Made by a program: the position numbers and the translations under genes. This document shows positions 13,635 through 26,053 of a DNA stretch of 64,000 bases, piece after piece; position 1 is the first letter of the stretch; each line of letters starts with the position of its first letter. Location of the stretch: NCBI GenBank assembly GCA_905182985.1, contig CAJJDN010000037.1, forward strand, positions 451,804-515,803. Reading direction: 5' to 3'. Source of the DNA: Paramecium sonneborni (Eukaryota; Ciliophora; Oligohymenophorea; Peniculida; Parameciidae). A model generated the notes under the pieces. The model had not been told where the DNA came from. It saw only the letters and a program-made list of their open reading frames with translations, and did no database searches.

Positions 13635-16600
13635 ATGAACGAGATTGCTTATCCTTAAACATAATTCCAAAGATATTCATCTCGACAAATTAACAAGGTT
13701 ACCTACTATTGTTAATCTTTAAATGCACCAGACAAAGATGGATTGGAAAAGAAAAACCAAATATATAAATGGTAAGTGAGACAAATTAATCAAGGTTGAG
13801 AAATTTACCTACTTGCCAATTACAGCAAGTATTATCCTTCACCTCTTATTACAGAGTTCATTCCTTTCTCAAAATGTTTAAATAAGATTAAATATTGCTA
13901 CATGAATATCTAGAATTAGCTCAAAGCCCATATGAAGTTAATGTTAAAATATAATTACATCAATATTATTATGTAAGAGAATGTAATCGTATAGATATGA
14001 ATAAATCATGGAGATCTGCTTAATAAGTATTTATAGCATTTTAGACGTAGTATATACTTGATCATACTTATATTTCAGATTATGAATGGCTATTTGATAC
14101 TATTACTATTAAAGGCAATATTGAAGATATTATTTCATCTTTTGAAATTCTATCCAAACAACAAATATTCACTAAAAATTGGAGGATCGAAACTAATGAG
14201 GATGAGGAATATTCAGAAATTAATTTTGATTCATAATAAAATCAAAAAATGTTCTGGACCTTATCAGAACATATTGTAAATGAAATTGAAAAAGCCATCT
14301 TAATTAAGTAACATATTGTAAATACAACTTAAGATTCTAATAATTTGAACAAAAATGCACTTATACTAAATAGGATTAATTATTTAACTATCATTAAATT
14401 GAATTAAATTTCAATTATTTCAATTATGACATAGAAATTCAAGAATTTTAGAAAGTTTTGGAATAGTCTCAAATAGAAATGTAGTTTATTGATGAAAAAG
14501 TGCTTTTATAAAGTTGGTTTTAGCATATTAAATGTGAAAATTTAAATATCATTAATATTGAACAATAAATAAAATAATTTGTATCAAATAAAGAGTTGAT
14601 TTTTCAATCACCTCTGAAATTCACAAGTAATTATTAATTTAATTCTATAGTTATGGAATCTTTCCTATTTTGTAAATACTTAATTTGTAAGTAATTAAAA
14701 AGTTTATATCCATTAAAGAAACCTTTGGAAGAGATACATAAAGAAAAAAAAAAGCCAAAATAAAAGTTATCTGATTTGAAACTTTTTTAAGGTAAGGTTG
14801 ATTCTTTAAAATAAATCAATTCTTATTTTACAAGTTCTGAAAAATCTAAAATATTGCCTGAAAATGAATAAAGATTATTTAGTACAAATTTAGAAGAAAA
14901 AGAATAATAAATATATGAACATTCTACAAGTTTTATGAAAAGATTGATTGAAACAGTTTTAACAGAATTAGAAAATTATAAATAATATAAGAAAAAGCTT
15001 AAAAAAGTTAAAAATGCTAAAAAATAATAAGTAAGTGAAATTGTGTAGCCAGAATCTACAGTATAAGTATCTCAAGATATTATAAAAGATGATGAATGGA
15101 ATGATAAACCTAAGTCTAAAAAATAAAGAAAAAAGTAACTTGAAAAATAAAGAAAAAAAGAGTAAAATTATAAAATCATATTTTTTAGTAATTTAGAGAG
15201 AAAGAAACAAAAATAAATAAATTAAACTTAATAATAAAGTCCATAATAAGAAGAGAAAATGGAGAAATCTTCTAAATCTTCTATTAAGGATGATAACGAA
15301 GATACTGAAATCAATGAAGAATTAATAATTGAATAATAATAGGAAGTTTAGATAATGGAGTCAGTATCTTAAGAAATTCCAATAATTGCTAATCCTCCTG
15401 TACTTGATGATGAAAGTGAATATATCGAAGTTTAGAATAAAAAGTAATAAAAAAAATAAAGTAAAACAAAATCATAAAGAAATAAAAAGTAGACAAACAA
15501 AAAAGATAAAGAATTTTAAGATAATTAATCATTACCAGATGAATAATAATATATTCCTTCATTAAAAAAATCTACTTCTTAATCAGTTCAAAAGAATAAT
15601 CATCACTAATATGATGAGGTTAAATTGGAGAGAATGTAATCTCAATAACAAAGTAGAATGGTTTTATAAAAAAAAGAAAATGGAATAAATAAAATATAAA
15701 GATCAGGTTTAGTAAAATCAAAAGCTCAATAAAAAGAATAAAAATTGTTTATTTACGATTTAGATCAAAATTAATTATAAAAGATTTATAAAACAATTTT
15801 GGATTAAAAAATAACAAATGATGTTAAATAAATATATGAAAAAGAAATGGATTAATATAATAGATATAAAGCTGCTAGAGATATATCAATTTAAAGAGTT
15901 CAACATGTTATTAAATCGTATTTTAAAAATTGTGACACTGAAATTTTTGGTTCATCTACAACTGGTTTAGCTTTAAAAGATAGTGATGTGGATATGGTTG
16001 TTTATGGTTTACAAGTATATACAAAATAATAATTGTTTGAACCTATGAGAAGATTAATAGAGATTTTTACTGAATTGAAATGGGCTGTGTAATGCAAGTA
16101 TAAAGAAATTAATATATAATAGACATATTTTTTAAGCTTCAGTACCACTTATAAAAGTCTTAGTAGATCCTTCTATAGATTTTCTATCATTTAAAGGAGA
16201 ACCAAAGTATATTATTATGCAATGCAGAAATCAAGATCTCAATTTAAAATATGGAGATCCAAGTAATTTTGAGTCTGACTTTAGGTTAACATATCTACAT
16301 TGATATTACTTTTGAATTGGCTCCTCCTTATGCTATATATAATCCATATGTTTAAGCATTCAATATAGGTTTTTAATCTACACAATATACAATTGATATT
16401 TGTGAAAAAATTTCAGGATTTTCAGAAGTAGCAATATATCTAAAAAAATTACTCAAAATTAAAGATCTTAATGATTCTTATACTGGTGGTATTAGTTCAT
16501 TTTGTTTAACTATAATGTTGGCTGCTATAGGATAAGATCATAGTATAGGTTAAAAACTTATTAATTTTTTACATAAATATGGATGTAATTTTGATCCAAA

Positions 16601-16925
16601 TAAATGGGCCATCTATTTAGATGACAAGGGTTAAAATAATTTTTATAACATTGAAGATGAATAATCAAATTAACCACTTACTATTATATCACCAATCAAT
16701 TTATAAAAAATATAAATTAATGTGACGAAGATATAAACAATTTTATAATTGTTTTAACAATTATATATTGAAATAATGCAGATTATTGATTAGATTGAAT
16801 CTTGTCTTTAGAAATAAATTGATTAAAAAGAATTATTGGACAATTTTAATAATCACTAAATATAAAAATTAGTTGATCTTGTCTCTTGGCAATGTCCTAA
16901 TCTACTAGAAAGCCACATTTAATGA
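13635..16925 (+). CDS. TRF4/PAPD5-type non-canonical poly(A) polymerase with long N-terminal extension
   Basis: The product is 1064 residues. The catalytic part is C-terminal: the nucleotidyltransferase signature GSSTTGLALKDSDVDMVV near residue 755 has both metal-binding Asp, and the third Asp is in YIDITFE near 857. The central/PAP-associated region (LKIKDLNDSYTGGISSFCLT) follows. This pattern belongs to TRF4/Cid1-like enzymes, which tail nuclear RNAs for surveillance. Residues 1-750 are an unusual Gln/Lys-rich extension with a helical N-terminal third. Introns: 13772-13794 and 14308-14333 (23 and 26 nt, both AAG), 16098-16122 and 16263-16284 (25 and 22 nt, TAG). Each is forced by a TGA or a frame change. 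The RNA targets cannot be told from sequence. Confidence 0.85.
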
Positions 16926-17185
16926 TTTTATTATTATTATCTATCTGTTTATAAATGACAAATGAATTATCATATAAGCTTTAATTAAAAATCTTTTTTG
17001 TTAAAAATTTCTTTTTTTCATTCTAGTTCCTTAATAAATGATAGATTTCGTGTTTACTTTTTAATTGAATTAAAAACTATAACTACATTTTCAATATTAA
17101 TTCTTATAAATAGATTGATTAAACCTTCTAATTCTTGCCATTTAATATTTTTTTTTTTATTAATATTAAAAAGAATTATATTATT

Positions 17186-17764
17186 TCATTTTATTTAAGA
17201 GTAAGACAATTACATTTTGAAACACTTTTATTTAATATAGATGTCGCATTTAAATAACTTATTAATTAAAGGTAATTATTCAAAATTTTCTTTTTCTTAA
17301 TTAATTTCTAAGAATATTTCAACAAAATTTCTTTTATTTTTCTTAAGTTTAAAGATTTACAATACTTTATCTTCTACTTTTTATGTTTAGATCATAATCT
17401 TTAAAAAATCAGTTTAATTCTAAATAATTGTTTGTTATCAATTCTTTAATAATGGAGTTAGGCTACATCAAATAATTAAATATATTTTACTTTTTCTCAA
17501 ATTTAGAAATTCTTATAATTTTGCTTTCCATAACTTTTTCTTACCATTTAATTTTAATTCAAAAAATTCTAATACAAGATACTATGATGATGTATCTTTT
17601 TGGTTTGAGTTCTGATATAAATTCAATTTAACAGTAGCTTATGATTTAAATACAAGTTGATTTTGCTAAATTAATTGTGCTCTTCTTAAGTTTATGATCT
17701 CATTGTTGCTAATCAAACAACAATTGTTTTTAATCGTAAAGTCATAAAAAAATAACGATTTCAT
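17186..17764 (-). pseudogene. Probable decayed or mis-sequenced coding region, unknown family
   Basis: An ORF starts at ATG 17764 (MKSLFFYDFTIKNNC) and includes a folded-looking stretch (YLVLEFFELKLNGKKKLWK). It then continues in other frames as NYLMQPNSIIKELITNNYLE and DKVLQIFKLKKNKRNFVEIF. No GT...AG pair reconciles the frames, and one TGA interrupts. It could be a pseudogene or contain base-call errors. I do not recognise the family. Confidence 0.3.
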
Positions 17765-17828
17765 TTAAATAAAATTAATTTAATATAATAACTTGCTTTG
17801 AGATTTAAAAAATATTATTTCAATTTCA

Positions 17829-18740
17829 TCATATTATTATTAAATGCTGTTATTGAACATCTTTAATGTTGTTGTGTAAATTGTTTTTAGATAATTTACT
17901 AGAATTAAAAGTAACCTTTTTGAAAAAACTTGATTTTTTATTTTGTTAATCTTAAGATGCATTTTTTCTTCTTCTACCTCCTTCACTATTACAGGATTAA
18001 CTTTTTAGGATACCTTTTAATTAAGTTTTTTAAACAATATTCTTTAATGTCTTTGCTTTACTAGTATATCGACTTAAAATCCCTTTATTTAATTTGTCAT
18101 TGTTTTCTAATTATACTAAACTTAATTTTTCTTATAAAGGTTCTTCATAAGTATTGACTAATTAGGTTACATAAATTTATCTTTATGAAAATCTAGTAAT
18201 TTTAAGAGGTGATGCTTCAACAGAATAACTTTTAAAAGTTTAACTTAATTATCTTTTATTTGATCTTATTATAGTTTATTACTAGTTTGGTTAATTTAAT
18301 TGGTTTTACATTCTTATTGCATTCTGATTTTATTTTCTTGCTTTTTAAGAATCATTATTATGCTCTACTGAACTTGCAGGACTTTATGAAGCTTTGTCTT
18401 TCTTTTTCTTTTTCTTTGTATTTAATTTACCTTCTTCAGGTTATATGTGTAACCTCACTTTAAGTTTATTAGAATACTCATCTTCATTGAGTAATGAACA
18501 TTAAATTTGTTTTTAAGTACAATTAAAGGAACCTTGAGGGCTAAATTAATTGAACTATTTAAATCTAAATTCTTGTGAGTTCGATTTCATTTTCATCACT
18601 CTTGAAATAACAGAAGTATTAGTTTCTGTTTAAAAAGTATCATATTCTTCTTTCTTAAACTTTGGTACTATAATTCTGCAATCTAATTCCAAACATTGAT
18701 CATCACTAACTATTGAATCCGAATTTTCTAAGATTTACAT
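17829..18740 (-). CDS. Unknown Lys/Ser/Gln-rich protein
   Basis: The single exon codes 303 residues, MQILENSDSIVSDDQCLELD to QQQHLIII. It contains a KKKKKKDK run (possible nuclear targeting), many Ser-Pro/Ser-Gln pairs and a basic centre (ILKSQSCNSEGGRRRKN). There is no membrane segment and no family I recognise. Its low-complexity nature makes function prediction unsafe. It is tail-to-tail with the TRF4-like gene, beyond the decayed region at 17186-17764. Confidence 0.55.
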
Positions 18741-19635
18741 AATTAATTCGTACGAAACAAGTTTTATTATTAAATGAATAAAATAATATTAACTTCATTA
18801 AGCAAAATGCTAATTATGAATTATTCTAATCAATTATATTATAAAATTTATTTTCTTATATAAGAACATATTCATTTAAAAATAGTAATTTCGTGTTTGC
18901 ATTTTTGAAAGTAAAATTTCTTTCAGATTTCTAATGAAATATCATCATAATGATATTTAATTCATTATTTCTTAAGAAAGAAGTAATGTTAGAAAACTAA
19001 AATATCTAATAAGTGACATTTTTTAATTTAAGTCAGCTTTATAAACTTATATTTATGTTATTTTATGATAAAATAGCTATATTTTTCATTTTCAGACTAA
19101 ACTATTTCTTGAAATAGAATTATAAAATGATAGAATTCTAAAATTTAATACCATCTTGTTTGAATAACTATATTAAATTGCAAAATACTACTTATTTATT
19201 ATATAAAATTGATATTTCAACCTTTAACAATAAACTATCAATGTTACAAGAAAATTTAACTTTTGAAATCTTTACAAAAAAATTTGTCGAGAATTTCATA
19301 ATTTAAGAAAAACTGTAAATTTTATTTAAAATAGTAAATGTTTCAATTTAATACATAAGGTAATGGAAATTTATATTATTATAGTAAAACATAATATAAA
19401 AAACTTTTAGGAATTTTTTTAAAGTAATTGTGTATTATTTCTAACATTATAATTAGAATAATTAGCAATATTCTTAAAATAATGAATATATATGGCATTT
19501 TGATATTTAATAAAGGAAATACCATTAAAATATTAATTGAATTTTTTATTGTAATGAAAAAAAATAATATAAATAGAAGAAGAGAAATTGAGTATATAAA
19601 ATAAATTATTAAATAAATTAAAAAAAAGATTTAAA
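18741..19635. other. Long A+T-rich intergenic region
   Basis: These 895 nt lie between divergent genes and I see no coding frame, tRNA or repeat. They should include the eL39 promoter near the right end. Confidence 0.5.
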
Positions 19636-19851
19636 ATGGTAATGAGTTTCACTTATGTTTATTTAGGGAGCACACAAATCATTGAGAATGAAGAAGAGAT
19701 TGATCAAAGCAAATAAGCAAAATAGACCTCTTCCAAATTGGTTTAGATATAGAACTGATAACACAATCAGGTATTAAATGAATGTTAATCTCATTATAGA
19801 TATAATTCAAAACGTAGACACTGGAGAAGAACTAAGCTTAACATCAATTGA
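19636..19851 (+). CDS. RPL39: 60S ribosomal protein eL39 (RPL39)
   Basis: The 52-residue product reads [20 protein letters not shown], then [20 protein letters not shown], then [12 protein letters not shown]. It matches human RPL39 (51 aa), a small basic protein lining the ribosomal exit tunnel. The ATG stands alone as the whole coding part of exon 1: a 28-nt intron (19639-19666) follows it at once. A second intron of 29 nt (19771-19799) splits the conserved [12 protein letters not shown]. Both end in TAG. Confidence 0.95.
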
Positions 19852-19942
19852 TTTGTTTACGATTATATTACAGTACATTTAATAATAAATCGAAATAATA
19901 TGCCATATTCACAATTTATTTAATAATTAAAATAAATTGAGT

Positions 19943-20439
19943 TCATTATTTTTTTAACTACTCTTTCAAATGTTTTACTCTTTCGTACATGGATTCAATT
20001 TATTTTTTCATGTCTGGAATATCAGATTTACGAACATCTCTGCTAATACATCTTTGTATATTTAAACATCCTTTTTGATCATCTATAGTTCCAATAATTA
20101 ATTCCTTTTAGATGAGTTCAATAAGTAATTATTCAATCTCAGTCCTTGAGTTTAAATAGCAAACTCGTTAAATTTAATCAAAAGTGACACATTTATTTCT
20201 ATATTATAATTTTTTAGAACCTTTAACATACTTATAAGATAGTAAGGATAACCATTTTCTTTTTTTACTTCTCATTTTGATACTTAATCTATGGATCACA
20301 AACCCCATAAGCAAATCTATCAAAAAGTATTTTATCTTCTTGAGTCTATTAATATGAATAATTGAAATACCTTTATTAGATTCATATACTTTGTAAATTA
20401 GTATGTTTAATCATCTTCTATATAATTTAATAATGACAT
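19943..20439 (-). CDS. COP9 signalosome subunit 7 (PCI-domain protein)
   Basis: CSN7 is part of the complex that removes NEDD8 from cullins. The 149-residue product keeps the order of the CSN7 C-terminal PCI/winged-helix half: LFDRFAYGVCDPQIKYQNE (cf. LLNLFAYGTYPDYI), CVTFDQIQRVCYLNSRTEIE, LLIELIQKELIIGTIDDQKG, NIQRCISRDVRKSDIPDM. It is shorter than human CSN7 (about 265-275 residues), lacking most of the helical N-terminal part. Introns are 20346-20370 (25 nt, TAG) and 20231-20252 (22 nt, GTT...AAG); the second is required to reach the PCI part in frame. Its start lies 34 nt from the divergent EF-hand gene. Confidence 0.75.
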
Positions 20440-20473
20440 TTTAATTATATTAATTATTAATAAAATTTATAAA

Positions 20474-21172
20474 ATGAAAAGAAAACAAACAATAAATGCA
20501 GATTATCAAGATTTGATATAATAAGCAAAGAGCATGTTTAATTTAAGTTAAGATGAGATAAATGAAATTTCAATTGAAATGAAGAAATTTGATACTAAAG
20601 CAACTGGATATATAGGAAAACATGAAGTAGATGATGTATTAAGAGGTAGTTATATTGTTATTTAAATAAGATCTCAAACTTTTAGATAACGAGAAGTTAA
20701 TAGCTAAATTTAATGAAGAATTAAAAATAATGAATGTCAAGGTTTTAGACTTTAAATAGGTTTGTGATTTATATTGTAAATTAAAACAATATTAGTAACA
20801 AATAAATGAAGAAGAAACTATCACTTAAGAATACAGTAAAGTTATAATATGATCTTTAGTTGATGCCTTTTGTGCTTTAGGAGGTTAACTTGATAAATCA
20901 GGATTTGTATTAAAGTCTACTATAATTGAAACTATACAAAAAGAATTTGAACTAAACTTTGAATTAGATTCAATATTAGGTGATTTTCATGGAATTTAAC
21001 TAGATTTCGATGAATTTTGTTAACTATTTGAAAATGCTGGAGATGATGGTAAATCATTTATTACTGTATCAATATGATCTAACTATAGAGTATTTCTTTA
21101 TCAAAAAGAAATTAAAATGATTTCGTTGTCAGATACAAAGACTTTGAAAAATGGGAAAAGTTAGCTAATTGA
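20474..21172 (+). CDS. EF-hand (calmodulin-like) protein
   Basis: The 208-residue product shows helix-loop-helix units: INEISIEMKKFDTKATGYIG with KHEVDDVLR, then EYIDAFCALGGQLDKSGFVL and FDEFCQLFENAGDD. The ALGGxxDKSG pattern is seen in ciliary/flagellar calmodulin-like proteins; calcium loops are partly degenerate. Introns: 20646-20670 (25 nt, AAG), 20836-20859 (24 nt, TAG) and 21066-21088 (23 nt, TAG). The last two remove TGA codons; the last adds a C-terminal ISLSKRNQNDFVVRYKDFEK. A calcium-sensor role, possibly axonemal, is inferred. Confidence 0.75.
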
Positions 21173-21369
21173 ATTCAAATTTGTTTTATGTTTCTAATTT
21201 ATAGAAACTGTTTAATAAAATATATTAAATTTATAAAATTTATCAAAACATTAAAAATTATATTACTTTTTGAAGATTTTCATTATAATTCACATAATTA
21301 TTTGTTTAAATAATAACAACATAATTATTGATTAATGATATTTAATAATGTTAAATTTTTAACAGTTAT

Positions 21370-23475
21370 TCATAATTTTCCTTTTATTAATTTTAATAAT
21401 ACACCTTATTCCCAATTCGCACTTAATTCATCACAATTTATTCTTTTTAGCATTCCTTCTCCATGAGGAAGATCATTTTCAAATAAGCCAAAGAATTCAC
21501 TATTGTCTGTTAAGTACCATTATCCTTATCCATTTTTTCTAAATAATAATTAAATATCATACTTTCCATCTAAAAATTATCCTACATAATATTTCCAATA
21601 TCCTTTTTCCTGAACTTCTCTCAATAATGAATAATTAATTTAATGATGAATAACAGGATGCTCATTATATAAAGTACCAGCATGAAATTAATCTTATAAA
21701 AATTTTCCTTCAAATTAGAGTTTCCCATTTTCAAAATATAGTTTGCCTTCTCCATTTTTCTTGCCTTAAAGAATTTCTCCCTAATATTTAATTTTAGTTT
21801 TTTAATCATCATAATATAATCTTTATTCAGATTCTTAATTAATATCTGATAAAACATTTCGAGTCGCAGTTTCAATATGATCTAAAGATTAAGATTGTAA
21901 TTATTAGCTTCTCTCAGTATTAATTTTGCTTAAACCCTCATATGGTTTATTAATTTCTTAGTTTTAAAAGGATTATACATTTTCAGGATTAGATACAAAC
22001 TTGCCATTCTTCCAAATTCCAATAATCTTTTTTGAATCTTTTGTAATAAATGAACCATATCCATCAATAACATCATACACAAAAGATCCAATAAAATATT
22101 CTTGATTTGTTAAAGTTAATCTACCTTCTCCATGTTTCCTTTTATATATATAGATATTATACTTTCCATTTTAAAAAGATCCTTCATACCACTTAGCATA
22201 TTTTTCTATATTTGTGAGATCTTGATATGGGAATGAATTTTCCAAAACCATAGTGTTAAAATAATTTAAAGTACCAAACTCATGATATTATCCTTAATTG
22301 AAAAATCCCTCATAGAGAAGTTCATTTTTCTTAGTAAATAGTTTACCTATTTTATGAAATATTAATACCCTGTCCTTGATACTTTTTATTCTCTAAAACA
22401 CCATAATAAGTGAGATTTTCATCAATTAATTTTGAATTCCAAATTGATTTACTTAATTTTAATTTATGATCATGAAGTTTACTATTGAATGATTATTCAA
22501 TTTTAGATACAGCATCTTTGATATGAACTTCTGATTCTTTTTATTTAATTTCAGAAAATAAATTAATTTCATTTTTTATAGGTTTTATTTCTGGATTTAT
22601 TACAAGAGATATAATGCGTGAATTTTTATTTAATTTAGCATATAATTACTAATAATTAGGTCTTCTAACTAAATCTAAATCTAACATTTCAATAACTGAG
22701 TCAATCATTTTCCCCTTATAATATATGCTTTATTGACGAAGCACATTAATTCTCTCTGCCAAGAGATTTTCATTGATTTTAAATTTTAAATAAATATCTC
22801 TGCTTTTTTATTCTATTTGATATTGATAAAAATACTTGTGATTAATTCTAATATAAGCATTCCAAAAGAAAAAATTTAAACTCTATCTGGATCACAATGA
22901 CCTTATTGAAATTCTTCTGGTGAAGGGAAACCCGACATTTCAAACTATTTAGAATTTTTGGATTAATATTCTTATAGTTCTTAATAGAATGATTTAGTTT
23001 CAACAAATGGTTTTATTTTCCATATAACACCATCACTTGTATAAATATTTTCATATCCTAGAAACTATTTCTTTGATCCAAGTTTAAATTATGCATTTGT
23101 AATTGATATCGTTAGATCAGTGATTTATTATGGAGTCAAACAATTATCTTTTGTTTTTTTTTATAAATATTCTCTTAAATTATAAGATGGATGCTCTGTT
23201 AAAATGTTCAAACAATAATACTTTTAAAACAATTTGTCGAATTATTTTTACTAAATGTTTTCTATCTTAGCCAATCCAGGTAGATTTTCTTTTTAAATAT
23301 CTGCCGCTATTTTTAATTCTTCTTCAAAAGAATTATCGCTTGATTTAAGAAACCAGAAATCGTATTTGTTATTCTCTGAACTTTCATAAACTTTATAAAA
23401 TCCTTTATCAAGGATAAGGTTCATTTTTTTTAATTCTGGAAGAAATGCTTCTTCAACACTATCAACATTACCCAT
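21370..23475 (-). CDS. Pseudokinase fused to MORN repeats
   Basis: The 686-residue product begins MGNVDSVEEAFLPELKKMN; the Gly2 could be myristoylated. Residues 1-250 resemble a protein kinase with the C-lobe element RVQIFSFGMLILELI (the D-x-W-S-x-G helix region), but I find no catalytic HRD or DFG, so it is probably inactive. The C-terminal half holds about eight MORN repeats, for example YQGEILQGKKNGEGKLYFE and FFGLFENDLPHGEGML. MORN repeats bind membranes or phosphoinositides and scaffold ciliary structures. Introns are 22813-22835 (23 nt) and 22347-22368 (22 nt), both TAG. The name rests on motif order only. Confidence 0.75.
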
Positions 23476-23791
23476 TAATTATTTAATATATTAATAATAG
23501 CAAAATATATTATGAATATAAGAATATTTCAAATATATCATTTTAAAAAATACAATTAGAGAAAAGTAAATATAGGCACTCAATTAGAAACTGGGCAAAA
23601 AGCTTATTAATATTTCATACAATTATCTAGTAGTGTAAGTAAAGTTTAAAATGAAAGAGATGTTAATTTAATCATGCAATATATATATGGTAGGAGAATT
23701 ATTTTAATACATTTTATAGTATTATTGAAATATCAGAGAAAAAAGCATTTAAAATTTACCTATTGATTATCGGTTGTTATTCTAAATAATA
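23476..23791. other. Intergenic region
   Basis: These 316 nt of A+T-rich DNA upstream of the pseudokinase-MORN start show no convincing frame. Confidence 0.4.
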
Positions 23792-24250
23792 TAGGAATAA
23801 GCATATAGATATATGAAACCAGAAAACTTTTTATTTGACTCAAAATTAAATATAAAAATAGTAGATTTTGTTCATTTATTTACATATAACCAAAAAGAAT
23901 TATTATGAACAGCATTGCATTGTGATTTTATACCTTTGAATATTAAAACACAAATCATGTTATACAAAAAAATCATAGCTAAAGAATTAACATTACCTAA
24001 TGATTGTCAAATAATGCTAAAGATTTAGAAGAACAATAAATTCTCATTAGGATATGAAAATATTTAGGTACAACAATTTAATAATTAATAAATATAAAAA
24101 TATAAAAAAGAAGCTATTTAACAATGGTTTAATCATAAGGGTTAAATATATCAATTTTAGATTCCATCTATAATAACTCATCAATACAGAATTAATATAC
24201 AAGCAATGATGGTTAATCCTTTAATATCAAATTATCGTTTCTATTAACAA
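23792..24250 (+). pseudogene. Protein kinase relic (C-lobe fragment)
   Basis: One frame reads YRYMKPENFLFDSKLNIKIV, then DFVHLF: a kinase catalytic loop in which HRDLKPEN has become YRYMKPEN and DFG has become DFV. A TGA at 23905 interrupts it. Beyond, in the same frame, KTQIMLYKKIIAKELTLPND resembles the helix G-H part of CAMK-type kinases. No N-lobe or start is seen. Loss of catalytic residues plus an internal stop point to a pseudogene. The tail from 24069 is repeated at 25156 as an assembly duplicate. Confidence 0.55.
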
Positions 24251-24966
24251 TACTTGACAGTAATCTGATTACTATTAAAATAAAATACTATCAAACCTGA
24301 ATCCCCTAAATCTAATATGCTTTTATTACATATCAATAAATAACCTCAGAAAATCTTAATATACCTTTGTTACCACCTTTAATTAAAAGCCATTACCCAA
24401 ATTGCTAACAATTCAATCTCTATGTTAGCACTTGTAGTAATAATCTTTAATGCCCACTAATTGAAAATAAATAGAAGAGCCCTGGATTTTGATTAAAATA
24501 AAACTAAAGTAATTTTCTTTGAATAATATTTTACAGGGAGTGATGGTTCTCCTGTGCTATCTCTGAATATAATCTTTTAAAAAATACAAAGATGCTCTAT
24601 TAAAGATACATAAAGGAACATTCAGTTCTAAATATGCTACCGACAAATATCTTCATTTATTATTTGAAGATCTCAAAAAATTCATGAAAAATTTTCAAAT
24701 AAATATCTTATTAGTAATTTTTATTTCTAAAATATAGCGAAATTACCTATGATATTCATTGTTAATTTAATCTCAACATTAAATTTGAAATTTCTTAAAG
24801 ATAGATTTGTAATTGTGATAATTTATACTTATAGAAATGTTATCATTTAACTGGAAACTTGAATAAATGTTAGGATACTTTAAAAAAACTTGTTAATTGT
24901 AACATATTTGAATTTTTCACATTCCTTTTTTATTAGTTAAAATAAAAAATTATTAAAAAAAAAAAT
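24251..24966 (+). other. Gene-poor stretch with fragments of coding-like sequence
   Basis: Two frames look coding over short spans: TKVIFFEQYFTGSDGSPVLS near 24510 and, one base out of phase, FKKYKDALLKIHKGTFSSKY near 24580. No intron joins them. They may belong to the dead kinase gene upstream or to another decayed gene. The same sequence recurs at about 25338-26053. Confidence 0.3.
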
Positions 24967-25154
24967 ATGAGTGATGTGATAGGGCCTCATTTAACTAATT
25001 TTGTACCTCTATCTCTTTTGAATAGACCTTTAGTCGAAGATGAAATGGAATAATCTTAAAATTATACCACAAAATATCAATCATAATAAATTATCAATCG
25101 CATAAAAAAAACTATTAGATTTAATGAAGATATTGCAGTGCTGTATTTTTCTTA
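24967..25154 (+). CDS. Left-copy fragment of the 26054 small gene (assembly duplicate)
   Basis: This begins MSDVIGPHLTNFVPLSLLNR exactly as the gene at 26054 but stops at the N after 62 codons. It is a product of the contig-overlap duplication, not a second gene. Confidence 0.85.
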
Positions 25155-26053
25155 NTACAACAATTTAATAATTAATAAATATAAAAATATAAAAAAGAAG
25201 CTATTTAACAATGGTTTAATCATAAGGGTTAAATATATCAATTTTAGATTCCATCTATAATAACTCATCAATACAGAATTAATATACAAGCAATGATGGT
25301 TAATCCTTTAATATCAAATTATCGTTTCTATTAACAATACTTGACAGTAATCTGATTACTATTAAAATAAAATACTATCAAACCTGAATCCCCTAAATCT
25401 AATATGCTTTTATTACATATCAATAAATAACCTCAGAAAATCTTAATATACCTTTGTTACCACCTTTAATTAAAAGCCATTACCCAAATTGCTAACAATT
25501 CAATCTCTATGTTAGCACTTGTAGTAATAATCTTTAATGCCCACTAATTGAAAATAAATAGAAGAGCCCTGGATTTTGATTAAAATAAAACTAAAGTAAT
25601 TTTCTTTGAATAATATTTTACAGGGAGTGATGGTTCTCCTGTGCTATCTCTGAATATAATCTTTTAAAAAATACAAAGATGCTCTATTAAAGATACATAA
25701 AGGAACATTCAGTTCTAAATATGCTACCGACAAATATCTTCATTTATTATTTGAAGATCTCAAAAAATTCATGAAAAATTTTCAAATAAATATCTTATTA
25801 GTAATTTTTATTTCTAAAATATAGCGAAATTACCTATGATATTCATTGTTAATTTAATCTCAACATTAAATTTGAAATTTCTTAAAGATAGATTTGTAAT
25901 TGTGATAATTTATACTTATAGAAATGTTATCATTTAACTGGAAACTTGAATAAATGTTAGGATACTTTAAAAAAACTTGTTAATTGTAACATATTTGAAT
26001 TTTTCACATTCCTTTTTTATTAGTTAAAATAAAAAATTATTAAAAAAAAAAAT

